From Candidatus Heimdallarchaeota archaeon LC_3 (GTDB lineage: Archaea > Asgardarchaeota > Heimdallarchaeia > Hodarchaeales > LC-3): a DNA stretch of 40,992 nt. The stretch covers positions 1 to 40,992 of the forward strand of contig MDVS01000031.1 of assembly GCA_001940645.1 (NCBI GenBank), given 5' to 3'. Under the pieces are notes generated by a model, which saw only the letters and a program-made list of their open reading frames with translations, was not told the origin of the DNA and made no database searches. Made by a program: the position numbers and the translations under genes. This document shows, one piece after another, positions 30,618 to 39,001 of this stretch. Each line of letters starts with the position of its first letter. Within the stretch, counting starts at the first letter, position 1.

Positions 30618-33548
30618 CTATTTTAATAATATCGCAGGTCTTAAGGGATCAGCACGTTTGAGTTTCTCAGTATCAACCTCGTCTTCAGCAGATAATACAT
30701 TAATTCTCTTGATATTTGAATCTTTAAACTCATTTAGAAGAAAAATCTTAGTTGAATCAAGAAATTCCTTTTCCAGATTTAAGTTAATGTCAATTCCAAG
30801 CTTTTCTTGTTGCCTTAGCATTTTTTTCGCGTAAGTACTAACAAGCTTTCCTTTCTTCTTGAGACTTGGATTTTTCATTGCTTCTTTAATCAATTCCTTG
30901 TTCGGAACACTATTAGCTAAATTCACTAAGTCATATTTCCAAGATTCAGCAACATAGAGATCTATAGTATCAATATTATCTTTTACAATTCCTAGAAGAT
31001 TTTTAATGTCTTGAATGAGGCGTTTCAGTGAATTTTCGAAAATATCTACATCAATATGATAGGTATATTTATCAGCAGCAGGCCAATGTTCTCGAAAAAT
31101 TGATTCTTGATCAGAATGCCAACTTTCCCATACTTCCTCTGCAATATGTGGAATGATTGGTGCAATCAATAAAACAAATGTTTCAATTGCTTCATTATAA
31201 ATTTCACTGACTTGGGATTCACGTCTTTTGTACCATCTCAGATCTAGTAAAAATCCAAAAAATGCATCTGAAACTACATTTCTTGTTTTTAATTGTTCAT
31301 AATTTGTTTTTGTTATATTAATATGATCTTTTACACGATTTTCAAGCCATTTATCCATATGGCGTGGTTTACCTTTGTATTTAAATTCAGAAAGTGTTAT
31401 AAATTGCTCATAAATAGAAACGAGTTTGTCAACAAAGTTTGCTGTGGCTTTTCGAGAAAAGTTTGGATCATCAAACCCTTCATCTGAATATGCTAATCCC
31501 ATTCGTATTGCATCTGCCCCATAAATTTCTAAACCTTCTTTTAACGTAATAAAATTTCCTCGGCTTTTCGACATCTTTTGGTTATCAATACCCAACATTC
31601 CTCCAGCCCCAATTTGTCTTGGCCATTTGTCAGGAAATTTTTCCCATATTGCTACATGCTGGAAAAGGAAAAATGATAAATGATTATAAATTAGATCTTT
31701 ACCACTTATCCTAAGAGTTACTGGATACCAATAATTGAATTCATCCCTGAGTTCTTTTAGTTGTTTTGTTGTAACCCCAATTTTCTTACTTAGTGTAGTA
31801 ACAGCTGGTTTGTTACTGTTAAGAAAAACATAATCAAAAAATTCTGGTTTTAGTTGTTCTGGAGTTAATCCCCATTCTCTAATTTTATGAATAATAGTAT
31901 AAAATGACATGTAAATAGTAGAATCACTTAGTGTTTCAACAATCCACCCTGATTCTGCGTCCCAAGGTAATTTTGTTCCTAACCCCGACTTCCGTGCGCA
32001 AGCTTTCGCTTTTAACCAATTTCTAGTGTAGTTAAAAGCTGAAATTGCTTCTTTTGGATAAATATTCATTTTTTCAAACGCTATTTTTGTCTTTTCTTTC
32101 CAAACCGGATTTCCATAATCAAGAAACCACTGATCTTGAAGAGTTTTAACAATACACTTGTCATTTGAACGGCATATCACTGTCTCAGATGTTTCCCATA
32201 GACCCAGAGAATCTGTGATATTTATCTTCTGAAATTCTGATATTAGTTCATCTTTAATTTCAGAAACTTTTTTACCAGCAAAATTTCCTGTATTATCACT
32301 CATTATCCCTCGATGGAACTCTTTTTTATACACAATATCTGTAGCTTTTATGGCTTTTGGATCATTTTGATTTTTAACACCTAAATCCTCAACCACTTCT
32401 TTTCCAGGGAATTGAGTTTTAAATTCACCCGATGTAGTAACTACATTAATTAATTCAATATCCATTACAGTCTTTTTATCAATTCCATATTTTTCTAACA
32501 CATCTGGATTTTCTTGAAGGTCCTTTAGCGCAAGATAATCAAATGGGGCATGTCCAGGAACAGAATAAACCACACCAGATGAATGCTCTGGATCTACAAA
32601 ATCAGCGGGGAGAACAGGAATAGATGTGTTATTCACTGGATTTTTTGCATAAATTCCTAGATATTCTTTTCCCTTGAACTCACTAATTGTTGTTATTGAT
32701 CTTAATTGTTCACGAAGTTTAAATGCTCCAGTTTTAGAAACAATCCAGTATTCATCTGAGTCATCAATTTTAATAAGAGAATAGTCACCTTCAGGATTGA
32801 ACCAAACATTGGTAGCTCCATAAATAGTTTCAGGTCTTAAGGTGGCAGCTACCAAATATTTCTTTTTTCCCTTTGGAACTTGATCAATGTCTTCTGTAAT
32901 TTCAAACTTAACTAATGCGAATTGGACAGGAGAGGCTCCTTCTCCTTCTAATCGATCATGATCCCCTGTTGGAGATTGACAGGCTGGACAGAAAATAACA
33001 TTGTGTGTTCCTTTTTGAATATAACCTCTTTTTTTTAATGTAAGATATTGCCAAGTAACAAACTCTTTGTAAAGTGGTTCTATTGTAATGAATGGCCTAC
33101 GCCAATCAATTCCCCATCCAATATTCTTTGCTGCTTTTGTTACTTCTTCACGCCAATAACTAGCAATAAATTCTGGGTCAATGAACTTTTTAACAAATGA
33201 CCTAGATATTCCACTAGCTAATAGTGCATTAATCTGATCTTTGTCGTTTTTCTTTACTCTTTTTGCTGTGCCTACTATTGGCTCCCCAGTAGCATGAAAA
33301 GCAAATGGAAAAAGGACATTGTATCCCATTAATCGTTTGAAACGAGCATAAATATCAACTTTATTACAGGTGAAGGCGTGTCCTATATGAATTGGGCCAT
33401 TCACGTAAGGGTAGGGAAATGTAACGAATTCCGAAGGTTTTTCATTTATTTCAGGTTCATATAGTTTAATTTCATCCCATCTTTTTTGCCATTTTTCTTC
33501 AATACTCTTCAGCTTATCAATCGCCTTTACCTGTGTAGTTTGACTCAT
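30618..33548 (-). CDS. leuS: Leucyl-tRNA synthetase (archaeal/eukaryotic type)
   Basis: This class Ia synthetase charges tRNA-Leu. Signatures: FPYPYVNGPIHIGHAFT (HIGH), the zinc-type NVIFCPACQSPTGDHDR, an editing (CP1) domain with AATLRPETIYGATNVWFNPE, the NQKMSKSRGNFITL motif (KMSKS) and the anticodon-binding domain (LIAPIIPHIAEEVWESW). At about 976 residues it matches the long archaeal form. I take the ATG at 33548 (MSQTTQ), which has AAAGGAT about 8 bases upstream; an in-frame ATG at 33557 is too close to it. It is the first gene of a minus-strand series leading to the gelsolin-domain gene, with no tight operon spacing. Confidence 0.96.
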   Translation of the reverse strand: MSQTTQVKAIDKLKSIEEKWQKRWDEIKLYEPEINEKPSEFVTFPYPYVNGPIHIGHAFTCNKVDIYARFKRLMGYNVLFPFAFHATGEPIVGTAKRVKKNDKDQINALLASGISRSFVKKFIDPEFIASYWREEVTKAAKNIGWGIDWRRPFITIEPLYKEFVTWQYLTLKKRGYIQKGTHNVIFCPACQSPTGDHDRLEGEGASPVQFALVKFEITEDIDQVPKGKKKYLVAATLRPETIYGATNVWFNPEGDYSLIKIDDSDEYWIVSKTGAFKLREQLRSITTISEFKGKEYLGIYAKNPVNNTSIPVLPADFVDPEHSSGVVYSVPGHAPFDYLALKDLQENPDVLEKYGIDKKTVMDIELINVVTTSGEFKTQFPGKEVVEDLGVKNQNDPKAIKATDIVYKKEFHRGIMSDNTGNFAGKKVSEIKDELISEFQKINITDSLGLWETSETVICRSNDKCIVKTLQDQWFLDYGNPVWKEKTKIAFEKMNIYPKEAISAFNYTRNWLKAKACARKSGLGTKLPWDAESGWIVETLSDSTIYMSFYTIIHKIREWGLTPEQLKPEFFDYVFLNSNKPAVTTLSKKIGVTTKQLKELRDEFNYWYPVTLRISGKDLIYNHLSFFLFQHVAIWEKFPDKWPRQIGAGGMLGIDNQKMSKSRGNFITLKEGLEIYGADAIRMGLAYSDEGFDDPNFSRKATANFVDKLVSIYEQFITLSEFKYKGKPRHMDKWLENRVKDHINITKTNYEQLKTRNVVSDAFFGFLLDLRWYKRRESQVSEIYNEAIETFVLLIAPIIPHIAEEVWESWHSDQESIFREHWPAADKYTYHIDVDIFENSLKRLIQDIKNLLGIVKDNIDTIDLYVAESWKYDLVNLANSVPNKELIKEAMKNPSLKKKGKLVSTYAKKMLRQQEKLGIDINLNLEKEFLDSTKIFLLNEFKDSNIKRINVLSAEDEVDTEKLKRADPLRPAILLK

Positions 33549-33677
33549 TCTATACATCCTTTCATTCTAAAACCAAATTCATTGTTAAAAATTTTCTAGA
33601 TTTAAATAGATGATATAATTTACTCTATAAAATTTATTTTATAGACGATTTTAATTGATTAGAAAAAATATAAGTAA

Positions 33678-34985
33678 TTACTGAATTATGTCTGATTTCT
33701 TCTTTGCTCTATCCTTGATTTTTTGGGTTTCGATTTCAGCATTTTCAATAACTCTTTCTTCATTTAATGTTTGAACAACTCCATTCAACATTAATAATTT
33801 TCCATTAACTATAAGAGAGTGAGTATTACTCCCATTTGCTGAGTAAACAAGAGTTGAAACAGAATTATGAATTGGATTGGTATGAGGAGTATTGAAATCA
33901 AAAATAGAAATATCTGCTGGTGCTCCTTCAGTTAAAGAAGGGATTTTGAAAAATCTTTTTCTAAAGGATCTTGAAGCCATATCTAAAATTTGTGGAGCAG
34001 TTACTAATCCTGGATTCCATCGGTTATGACTTATTAGGTTTATTGCTGATCTCATTTCTCTGACCATATCCAGCGTATTATTAGATGCAGTACCGTCTGT
34101 GCCAACACAAACTGTAACTCCTGCACTGATCATTTCAGGTACAGGAGCTAATCCTCCATAGGCAAGTTTTTGTCCGCTAACTGCACAATACGCAACTCCA
34201 GCGTTATGATTAGCAAGTATCTCAATTTCTCGTTGTTGAATCCACACACAATGAACGGCTAACACATCACGATTGGTGAAAAATGATAATTGTTTATCTA
34301 ACCATTCAATTGGTGGATAACCACTAGTTTTTTGCATGTTAATCACATCCTCTCTTGTTTCTGATGCATGAATAATAATCATTATATTATATTTATCAGC
34401 TAAATCTAAGCATTTCTGTAAAGTTTCTTCAGAACAAGTATGGGGAGCATGAGGTGCTACAGCTGCTTTAATTAAAGAAGATTGATTCTCTAATTTAGAA
34501 GCAATTGTTTTTGCTTCATTAAGCATCGATTTTTCCCCACCTTGTTCCAGAAAAGCTCCTTCTATAACTCCTGCTCCTAAAACACCTCGTAATCCGCTTT
34601 TCTCAGCTACTGGTAAGATTGAGTCTTCATTAAAATAAAAATCAGCAAACCCGCCGCAACCACTTTTTATCATTTCCAAAAAAGCTAATTCTGCTCCGAT
34701 ACTACATGACTCTTTTGTGAAATGCCTTTCTAGAGCCCAAATTTTTTGTAGCCATGGAAATAAAGGTAGATCATCAGAATATCCTCTTAACAAGGTCATG
34801 GGAAGATGAGTATGTGCATTCATCAAAGCAGGGGAAATATAGAAGCGTTTTCCAGTAATTGTATATTCTGGAGATGGGATTGTAACATTTGGACCTATTG
34901 CTGTTATATTTTGATCTTCAATTGCAATGTTAGTTAGTGTTGGTTTTTCACTAATGATTTTAATATTTTTTAACAAAATATCCAT
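33678..34985 (-). CDS. mtaD: 5-methylthioadenosine/S-adenosylhomocysteine deaminase family amidohydrolase
   Basis: This metal-dependent hydrolase of the MtaD/SAH-deaminase subfamily deaminates SAH, MTA or related adenosines to inosine derivatives. The metal site is complete: NAHTHLPMTLLRGY, IIIHASETRED, AVHCVWI and the catalytic Asp in GTDGTASNNTLDM. The LPLFPWLQKIWALE segment is also typical. The start is placed at the ATG at 34985 (MDILLKNIKII), the normal first strand of amidohydrolases; a GTG at 34994 would add three residues. The length of 435 is normal. A role in SAM recycling is the likely use; the exact substrate is not certain. It lies 129 bases upstream of leuS. Confidence 0.9.
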   Translation of the reverse strand: MDILLKNIKIISEKPTLTNIAIEDQNITAIGPNVTIPSPEYTITGKRFYISPALMNAHTHLPMTLLRGYSDDLPLFPWLQKIWALERHFTKESCSIGAELAFLEMIKSGCGGFADFYFNEDSILPVAEKSGLRGVLGAGVIEGAFLEQGGEKSMLNEAKTIASKLENQSSLIKAAVAPHAPHTCSEETLQKCLDLADKYNIMIIIHASETREDVINMQKTSGYPPIEWLDKQLSFFTNRDVLAVHCVWIQQREIEILANHNAGVAYCAVSGQKLAYGGLAPVPEMISAGVTVCVGTDGTASNNTLDMVREMRSAINLISHNRWNPGLVTAPQILDMASRSFRKRFFKIPSLTEGAPADISIFDFNTPHTNPIHNSVSTLVYSANGSNTHSLIVNGKLLMLNGVVQTLNEERVIENAEIETQKIKDRAKKKSDIIQ

Positions 34986-35131
34986 GAAAATCACATTCTA
35001 TTTTCATTTAATCTAAAAAGCTTTAAGTCACGGTCCTTTAACAAACATAAAAATCTTATATTGGACTAAATCAAATTGGGTACCTGTAAATTTTATAAAA
35101 ATGATTTTAATCAAAATCTGGTTTAAATCTT

Positions 35132-35800
35132 ATGTCCTCTACACCAATTAAAGATTTGTATAAAAAGCTAGGAAAAAAGCTTAAAGATGAAGAAAAAAAA
35201 GCATCACAAAATGCTGAAGATAAATTACGAAATTATTATGAAGATGAGTTAAATAAAAACTATTTTCTTTCACCTGAAATAAAACAACAATTTCTTCAGT
35301 TACAAAATAGTAAATACATTGATAATAGTAAACTACAAGAAAAAATATTTAAAAAACCTAGGTTTTTAGGCAAAAAAGATTATTTTCAAAGTTTAAGCTT
35401 GGATTTACTATCATACTGTATAAGTTGGTCACGAATAGAGGGCGAACCGTTTTATTTAACTGAAGAAACTATGTCTGAATTTACACAAACATATCCATTA
35501 TGGAAAGATGCTACTTATCAAGAAATAAGTCAATTATTAACTCTTCTTGTTGAAAGCGATTTAGCGATTGGTGATAACATTGATGGCTACTGGTTTGAAG
35601 ATCAAAATGATTCAAAAGAATTGAGAAGCATCTTACTATTGTGTAATGAGAAAGGAATGATTACAATATCAAATGTAAAGCAAAAATTGAATTGGAATAT
35701 TTCTAAAATTAACCGATTACTTGATATTCTAATTACTCAAGAAATATTAATAGTAGATGATGATAATAGCGAAAATTTATGGATATTAGGAACAATATAG
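35132..35800 (+). CDS. Coiled-coil plus double winged-helix protein (possible ESCRT-II Vps22/EAP30-like)
   Basis: Residues 1-65 are charged helix. About 75-165 look like a first winged helix (SLDLLSYCISWSRIEGEPFY, QEISQLLTLLVESDLAIGD, GYWFE). Residues 168-222 look like a second (LLLCNEKGMITISNVKQKLN, ISKINRLLDILITQEILIVD, LWILG). A helical N-terminus plus two winged helices, the second reading KGMITIS...LNW...LL..LI..EIL..D....LWIL, is the layout of EAP30-domain ESCRT-II subunits, which Asgard archaea encode. Short winged helices are hard to assign by eye, so an unrelated DNA-binding protein is possible. No Vps4 or other ESCRT gene is visible nearby. The next gene starts 9 bases after its stop. 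Confidence 0.55.
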   Translation: MSSTPIKDLYKKLGKKLKDEEKKASQNAEDKLRNYYEDELNKNYFLSPEIKQQFLQLQNSKYIDNSKLQEKIFKKPRFLGKKDYFQSLSLDLLSYCISWSRIEGEPFYLTEETMSEFTQTYPLWKDATYQEISQLLTLLVESDLAIGDNIDGYWFEDQNDSKELRSILLLCNEKGMITISNVKQKLNWNISKINRLLDILITQEILIVDDDNSENLWILGTI

Positions 35801-35809
35801 GGATAATTT

Positions 35810-36130
35810 ATGACTATTTCAATGAAAAGCTCTTATGAAGAGTTAAGATCTGTAATACATTTATCACAAAGTCGCAAACAAAAAGATCAGATCTTTACTA
35901 TTAATATTAATGAATATTTCAAAAAAATAAAATTTCTTGAAAGAGAACCTAAATTCCCTATTACATTAAGACTAATATTACCAAAAACAATTATTTTTAA
36001 CCCTTTACAAAATGATCATATAATACTTGATTCCTACGATCCTGCAGAGGAATATATATTAAGTTGGAAATTAGAATGTCTTACTTTACCTTGTCAAGAA
36101 CAAAATATTAAAGTAGAAATAATTTATTAA
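35810..36130 (+). CDS. Small Ig-like beta-sandwich protein, unknown function
   Basis: The 106-residue protein has a short helical N-terminus (SYEELRSVIHLSQSRKQKDQ). A strand-rich part follows: FPITLRLILPKTIIFNPLQ, then DPAEEYILSWKLECL and IKVEIIY at the end. The pattern of strand, P-x-T/I strand, acidic turn, then Y-x-L-x-W-x-L strand recalls Ig-like domains of the NEW3/CARDB kind. Those are usually extracellular, yet no signal peptide is present here. TAGGGAT lies a few bases before the ATG. The gene starts 9 bases after the double winged-helix gene, so the two are surely co-transcribed. No family is recognised. Confidence 0.6.
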   Translation: MTISMKSSYEELRSVIHLSQSRKQKDQIFTININEYFKKIKFLEREPKFPITLRLILPKTIIFNPLQNDHIILDSYDPAEEYILSWKLECLTLPCQEQNIKVEIIY

Positions 36131-36281
36131 GGTGTAAAGGAATATTTTTCTTTTAAAAAATCAAATCTTCAAATTCAGCAGCCTAATAAAATTATTTTTA
36201 GAATCTAAAAACGTAACAATTTTTCTTCTTTTGAATATTTTAATATGAATCAAGAGTGTAGTCTCGGGGTTTGCTTAAAAA

Positions 36282-36683
36282 TTGGTAAATGTAGATGAGC
36301 CTATTAATGAAATAGATGACAGTAATGAATTTGTTGATCAATATGATGATGAATTCATACAAGAAGATATTGACATAACTGAAGATCAAATTAGAGCATT
36401 AGTAAAAATTGGACCCCCAATATTGACAAGATTTGAAAAAGCACGAATACTGGGAACCCGAGCTTTACAAATATCTATGAGTGCTCCACCTTTATTAGAT
36501 TTCGAGGAAGAAAAGGATAAGGATATGAATGATCCCTTATTAATCGCCGTGCATGAACTGGAAGCTAAAGTTTTACCAATTTCTGTTAGAAGATTCCTAC
36601 CAGATGGTCGATATCAAGATATTCCACTACAATACCTATATTTGGACGCAACTAAATGGCGGTATCGAAATCAACAGATGTAA
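36282..36683 (+). CDS. rpo6: DNA-directed RNA polymerase subunit Rpo6 (RpoK, omega/RPB6 homologue)
   Basis: Rpo6 is an assembly subunit of RNA polymerase. The core is unmistakable: LTRFEKARILGTRALQISMS, APPLL, DPLLIAVHELEAKVLPISVR and FLPDGRYQDIPL. At 133 residues it is longer than most archaeal RpoK proteins. The acidic N-terminal extension (about 1-40, rich in Asp/Glu) resembles the acidic tail of eukaryotic RPB6. No in-frame ATG exists before the core, and a TAA at 36276 closes the frame upstream. The TTG at 36282 is therefore the only reasonable start. It lies in a plus-strand run with rps17e. Confidence 0.93.
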   Translation: MVNVDEPINEIDDSNEFVDQYDDEFIQEDIDITEDQIRALVKIGPPILTRFEKARILGTRALQISMSAPPLLDFEEEKDKDMNDPLLIAVHELEAKVLPISVRRFLPDGRYQDIPLQYLYLDATKWRYRNQQM

Positions 36684-36740
36684 TCAAAGTTTATTGTGAA
36701 CTTATTTATTACAAACTTTGGAAAATGAATTATTAATGAA

Positions 36741-36750
36741 TTTAAATATA
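36741..36750 (+). promoter_or_regulatory. Candidate TATA box for rps17e
   Basis: TTTAAATATA at 36741-36750 is centred about 36 bases before the ATG at 36782. That predicts a start site roughly 10 bases upstream of the codon. The region is A/T-rich, so chance matches are common, but this is the best-placed box in the 98-bp gap after rpo6. Confidence 0.4.
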
Positions 36751-36781
36751 TTGCTGAAATTTCGCTTGGACGTAAGATAGA

Positions 36782-36997
36782 ATGGGAAAAGTACGACCTT
36801 CAAATATTAAGATATTATCACGAAAATTAATCGCTGAATATGGTGCTAAATTTACCTTAGATTTTGAAACTAATAAAAAAATATTAGATCAAATTGCTGA
36901 TATGAAATCTAAATCTTTTCGCAACCGTACAGCTGGTTATGTTACAAGATTAATGAAAATAAAAGAAGCTTTCTTCTCTGGATCAACAGAGGCATAA
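36782..36997 (+). CDS. rps17e: Small ribosomal subunit protein eS17 (S17e)
   Basis: The 71-residue protein matches archaeal S17e: MGKVRPSNIKILSRKLIAEY, DFETNKKILDQI, and SKSFRNRTAGYVTRLMKI, which carries the conserved RNxxAGYxT. The length is normal. It is downstream of rpo6 and upstream of a small zinc-ribbon gene, all on the plus strand. Confidence 0.95.
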   Translation: MGKVRPSNIKILSRKLIAEYGAKFTLDFETNKKILDQIADMKSKSFRNRTAGYVTRLMKIKEAFFSGSTEA

Positions 36998-37046
36998 GAA
37001 TTACCTAAAATTTTGAGTAATTTCTCAAAATCTTTTTTGAAATATC

Positions 37047-37292
37047 ATGTCTTCTTCTGACAAAATCAATGGTATTCCGGTTGGAAGTAAAAGATTAGAA
37101 GAAGAAAAATGTGGAACGTGTAAAAAAAATCTCTTACTAAAGACCTTTTTAGATCTTTCGAGTAGAAAACGAATATTAGTAATTGCTTGTGATACTTGTA
37201 ATTACCAAACTAAACTAAAATCACTTGATGAATACGAGAAATTTTCAATCAATCCCAAGACTCAAAAAAGAAAACGAGGATGGGAATATTGA
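37047..37292 (+). CDS. Small zinc-ribbon protein, unknown function
   Basis: The 81-residue protein has two CxxC pairs (KCGTCKKN at about 22-25 and ACDTCNYQ at about 49-52) enclosing a beta hairpin (LLLKTFLDLSSRKRILVI), a typical zinc ribbon. The C-terminus is basic and ends KRKRGWEY. Similar short ribbons occur among archaeal nucleic-acid-binding and ribosome-associated proteins. It sits 49 bases after rps17e on the same strand, so an information-processing role is likely but unproven. No named family is recognised. Confidence 0.7.
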   Translation: MSSSDKINGIPVGSKRLEEEKCGTCKKNLLLKTFLDLSSRKRILVIACDTCNYQTKLKSLDEYEKFSINPKTQKRKRGWEY

Positions 37293-37342
37293 ATATACCA
37301 AGGATATTAGCACCACTTATTTTGTAATATATTGTTCTTAAA

Positions 37343-37350
37343 TTATATTA
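37343..37350 (+). promoter_or_regulatory. Candidate TATA box for the YkgJ-like gene
   Basis: TTATATTA at 37343-37350 is centred about 26 bases before the ATG at 37373, the distance expected for a leaderless archaeal transcript. No clear Shine-Dalgarno is present, although GAG lies at 37361. Confidence 0.4.
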
Positions 37351-37372
37351 ATTTAAAAAAGAGCAAAAATTA

Positions 37373-37984
37373 ATGAAATTTACTTGCCAACGCTCTGGAA
37401 ACTGTTGTTCTCATTCAAAAATTTATATTACATTAACTTATCAAGATCTTATTCCGTTATTACGCGCTACTAATTCAACAGAGAATTTTCTCGATTCAAT
37501 ATCATACTTAAGAATTGAAAAAACCATGAAAGGAGAAAAAAGAAAGCAATTGTTAGATCAATTAGTAATCCACCCATTAGAAACAACAGAGGGTGATGTG
37601 ATTCCAGTACTAAAGAAAAAACAAGGGACAACCCAATGTATCTTTTACAATTCAGAGAATCATGCATGCAATATTTATGAAAATAGACCCCTAGCTTGTC
37701 AGATGTTTCCAATAGGGCTATCAGAAGTTAATGAAAGAAGAGTAATTACTTGGAATAGTTTAGCGACAAAAATGTGTCCTGGAATAAACAAGGGAGAAGA
37801 AATGACATTAGAGTATCTTAAAGAACTAACAGAAAAAGCAGAAGAATATATCTCTGATACTAATTTCAAAATTGATATAATAAATGAAGAAACAAAAAGG
37901 AAAAGTGAAAAAATAAAAAGTAAGGAAGGAATACTAACGTTACTCCTCTTATCTCACGAATATCATAAAGAAAATCAGAATTGA
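37373..37984 (+). CDS. YkgJ-family Cys-cluster protein
   Basis: The 203-residue protein belongs to the YkgJ/FliB-like group. The N-terminal FTCQRSGNCCSHSKIYIT has the C-x5-6-CC pattern. The middle has TQCIFYNSENHACNIYENRP followed by LACQMFPIG, and a further Cys lies in MCPGINKGEE. These cysteines are thought to bind a metal or Fe-S centre. Family members include flagellin lysine methylases, but most have unknown roles. No archaellum gene is nearby. The C-terminal third is charged helix. It is transcribed alone, and a 270-bp gap follows. Confidence 0.88.
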   Translation: MKFTCQRSGNCCSHSKIYITLTYQDLIPLLRATNSTENFLDSISYLRIEKTMKGEKRKQLLDQLVIHPLETTEGDVIPVLKKKQGTTQCIFYNSENHACNIYENRPLACQMFPIGLSEVNERRVITWNSLATKMCPGINKGEEMTLEYLKELTEKAEEYISDTNFKIDIINEETKRKSEKIKSKEGILTLLLLSHEYHKENQN

Positions 37985-38254
37985 GTTTACTTCAGAGTTG
38001 TATGACGTTAAAGAAGAATTTAATTAATCTTTAGATATGAATTCCTGCGAGGTTTCAGACTTTCTCAAATGAATAAATTTTACAATCATGTCTTCAAAAA
38101 CAGAATGGGGAACTTTTGCAATTTTTGATGATACTCTGCTAACCTTTTACAAATCAATTATGAATAAATCTTTGTATTGAGAAAATTGATAGAATATGAA
38201 AATTATTAAGAAGAAGAAGAGAAATTTTTTTCTATTTTAAAAATATTAAAAGAA

Positions 38255-38995
38255 TTAATCACGTTCTATGCGTAGAAACTTTTTAATTTTGTATTTCATA
38301 ATCGAACGTTTAAGAGATTGGATACCTTCGGTCAAAGGAATATTTTTTGGACAAGCTTCGACACATTCAAATGATGTATGACAACGAAAAACTGAATCTT
38401 CAGAATCTAAGAGTTTTAATCTCCGTTTACCACCAGCATCTCGAGTATCTTCGTAGAAACGGAAAGCCTTACCTATTGCATGTGGGCCCAGATATTCAGA
38501 TGAAGTCCAAGTAATGGGACATGCTGAATAACAAGCTCCACAGAGGATACAAGTAGTAAATAAATCTATTTTATCCAATTCTTTCTTAGATTGAATTCTT
38601 TCTTCATCTACACCAATATTATCATCAGGTTCAATTAAGTAAGGTTCAATAGCATCATATTTCTCAAAGAAAGGATCCATATCCATCACTAAATCTTTGA
38701 TTACTGGCAGACCTGGTAACGGCTCAATAACTATAGGTTGTTTTAGGATTTTTGTTTGTGTCTGACAGGCAAGGAGCCGTTTGCCGTTGATGAATAACGC
38801 ATCTGATCCACATATTCCTGCTCTGCAAACATATCTAAAACATAATGAACCATCTTGTTCTTCAACAATTCTGAGAAGTGCACTAAGTACTGTTTCACCG
38901 CTCACAGGATTGGAAAGTGTAAAATCTTGGAAATAAGACTTCTTCTCTTTATCAGGGTTATATCTTTTAATCTTAAATTTAACTTCAGACATCAT
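38255..38995 (-). CDS. sdhB: Succinate dehydrogenase/fumarate reductase iron-sulfur subunit
   Basis: SdhB carries electrons from SdhA flavin to the quinone site. The [2Fe-2S] domain has VCRAGICGSDALFINGKRLL with a following AC; the Asp in GSD is also found in E. coli SdhB and is not a defect. The C-terminal domain has CILCGACYSACP and CHTSFECVEACPKNIPLTEG for the other clusters. The length of 246 is normal. GAGG lies 6 bases before the ATG. It starts 6 bases after the sdhA stop, which gives the order sdhC-sdhA-sdhB. The direction (succinate oxidation or fumarate reduction) cannot be told from sequence. Confidence 0.95.
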   Translation of the reverse strand: MMSEVKFKIKRYNPDKEKKSYFQDFTLSNPVSGETVLSALLRIVEEQDGSLCFRYVCRAGICGSDALFINGKRLLACQTQTKILKQPIVIEPLPGLPVIKDLVMDMDPFFEKYDAIEPYLIEPDDNIGVDEERIQSKKELDKIDLFTTCILCGACYSACPITWTSSEYLGPHAIGKAFRFYEDTRDAGGKRRLKLLDSEDSVFRCHTSFECVEACPKNIPLTEGIQSLKRSIMKYKIKKFLRIERD

Positions 38996-39001
38996 ATCAC
39001 C

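Noticed and set aside
38088..38180. Possible 30-codon gene starting MSSKTEWGTFAIFDD in the gap before sdhB
   Set aside because: It is very short, with no ribosome binding site, promoter or recognisable motif. It could equally be a chance frame or gene remnant.
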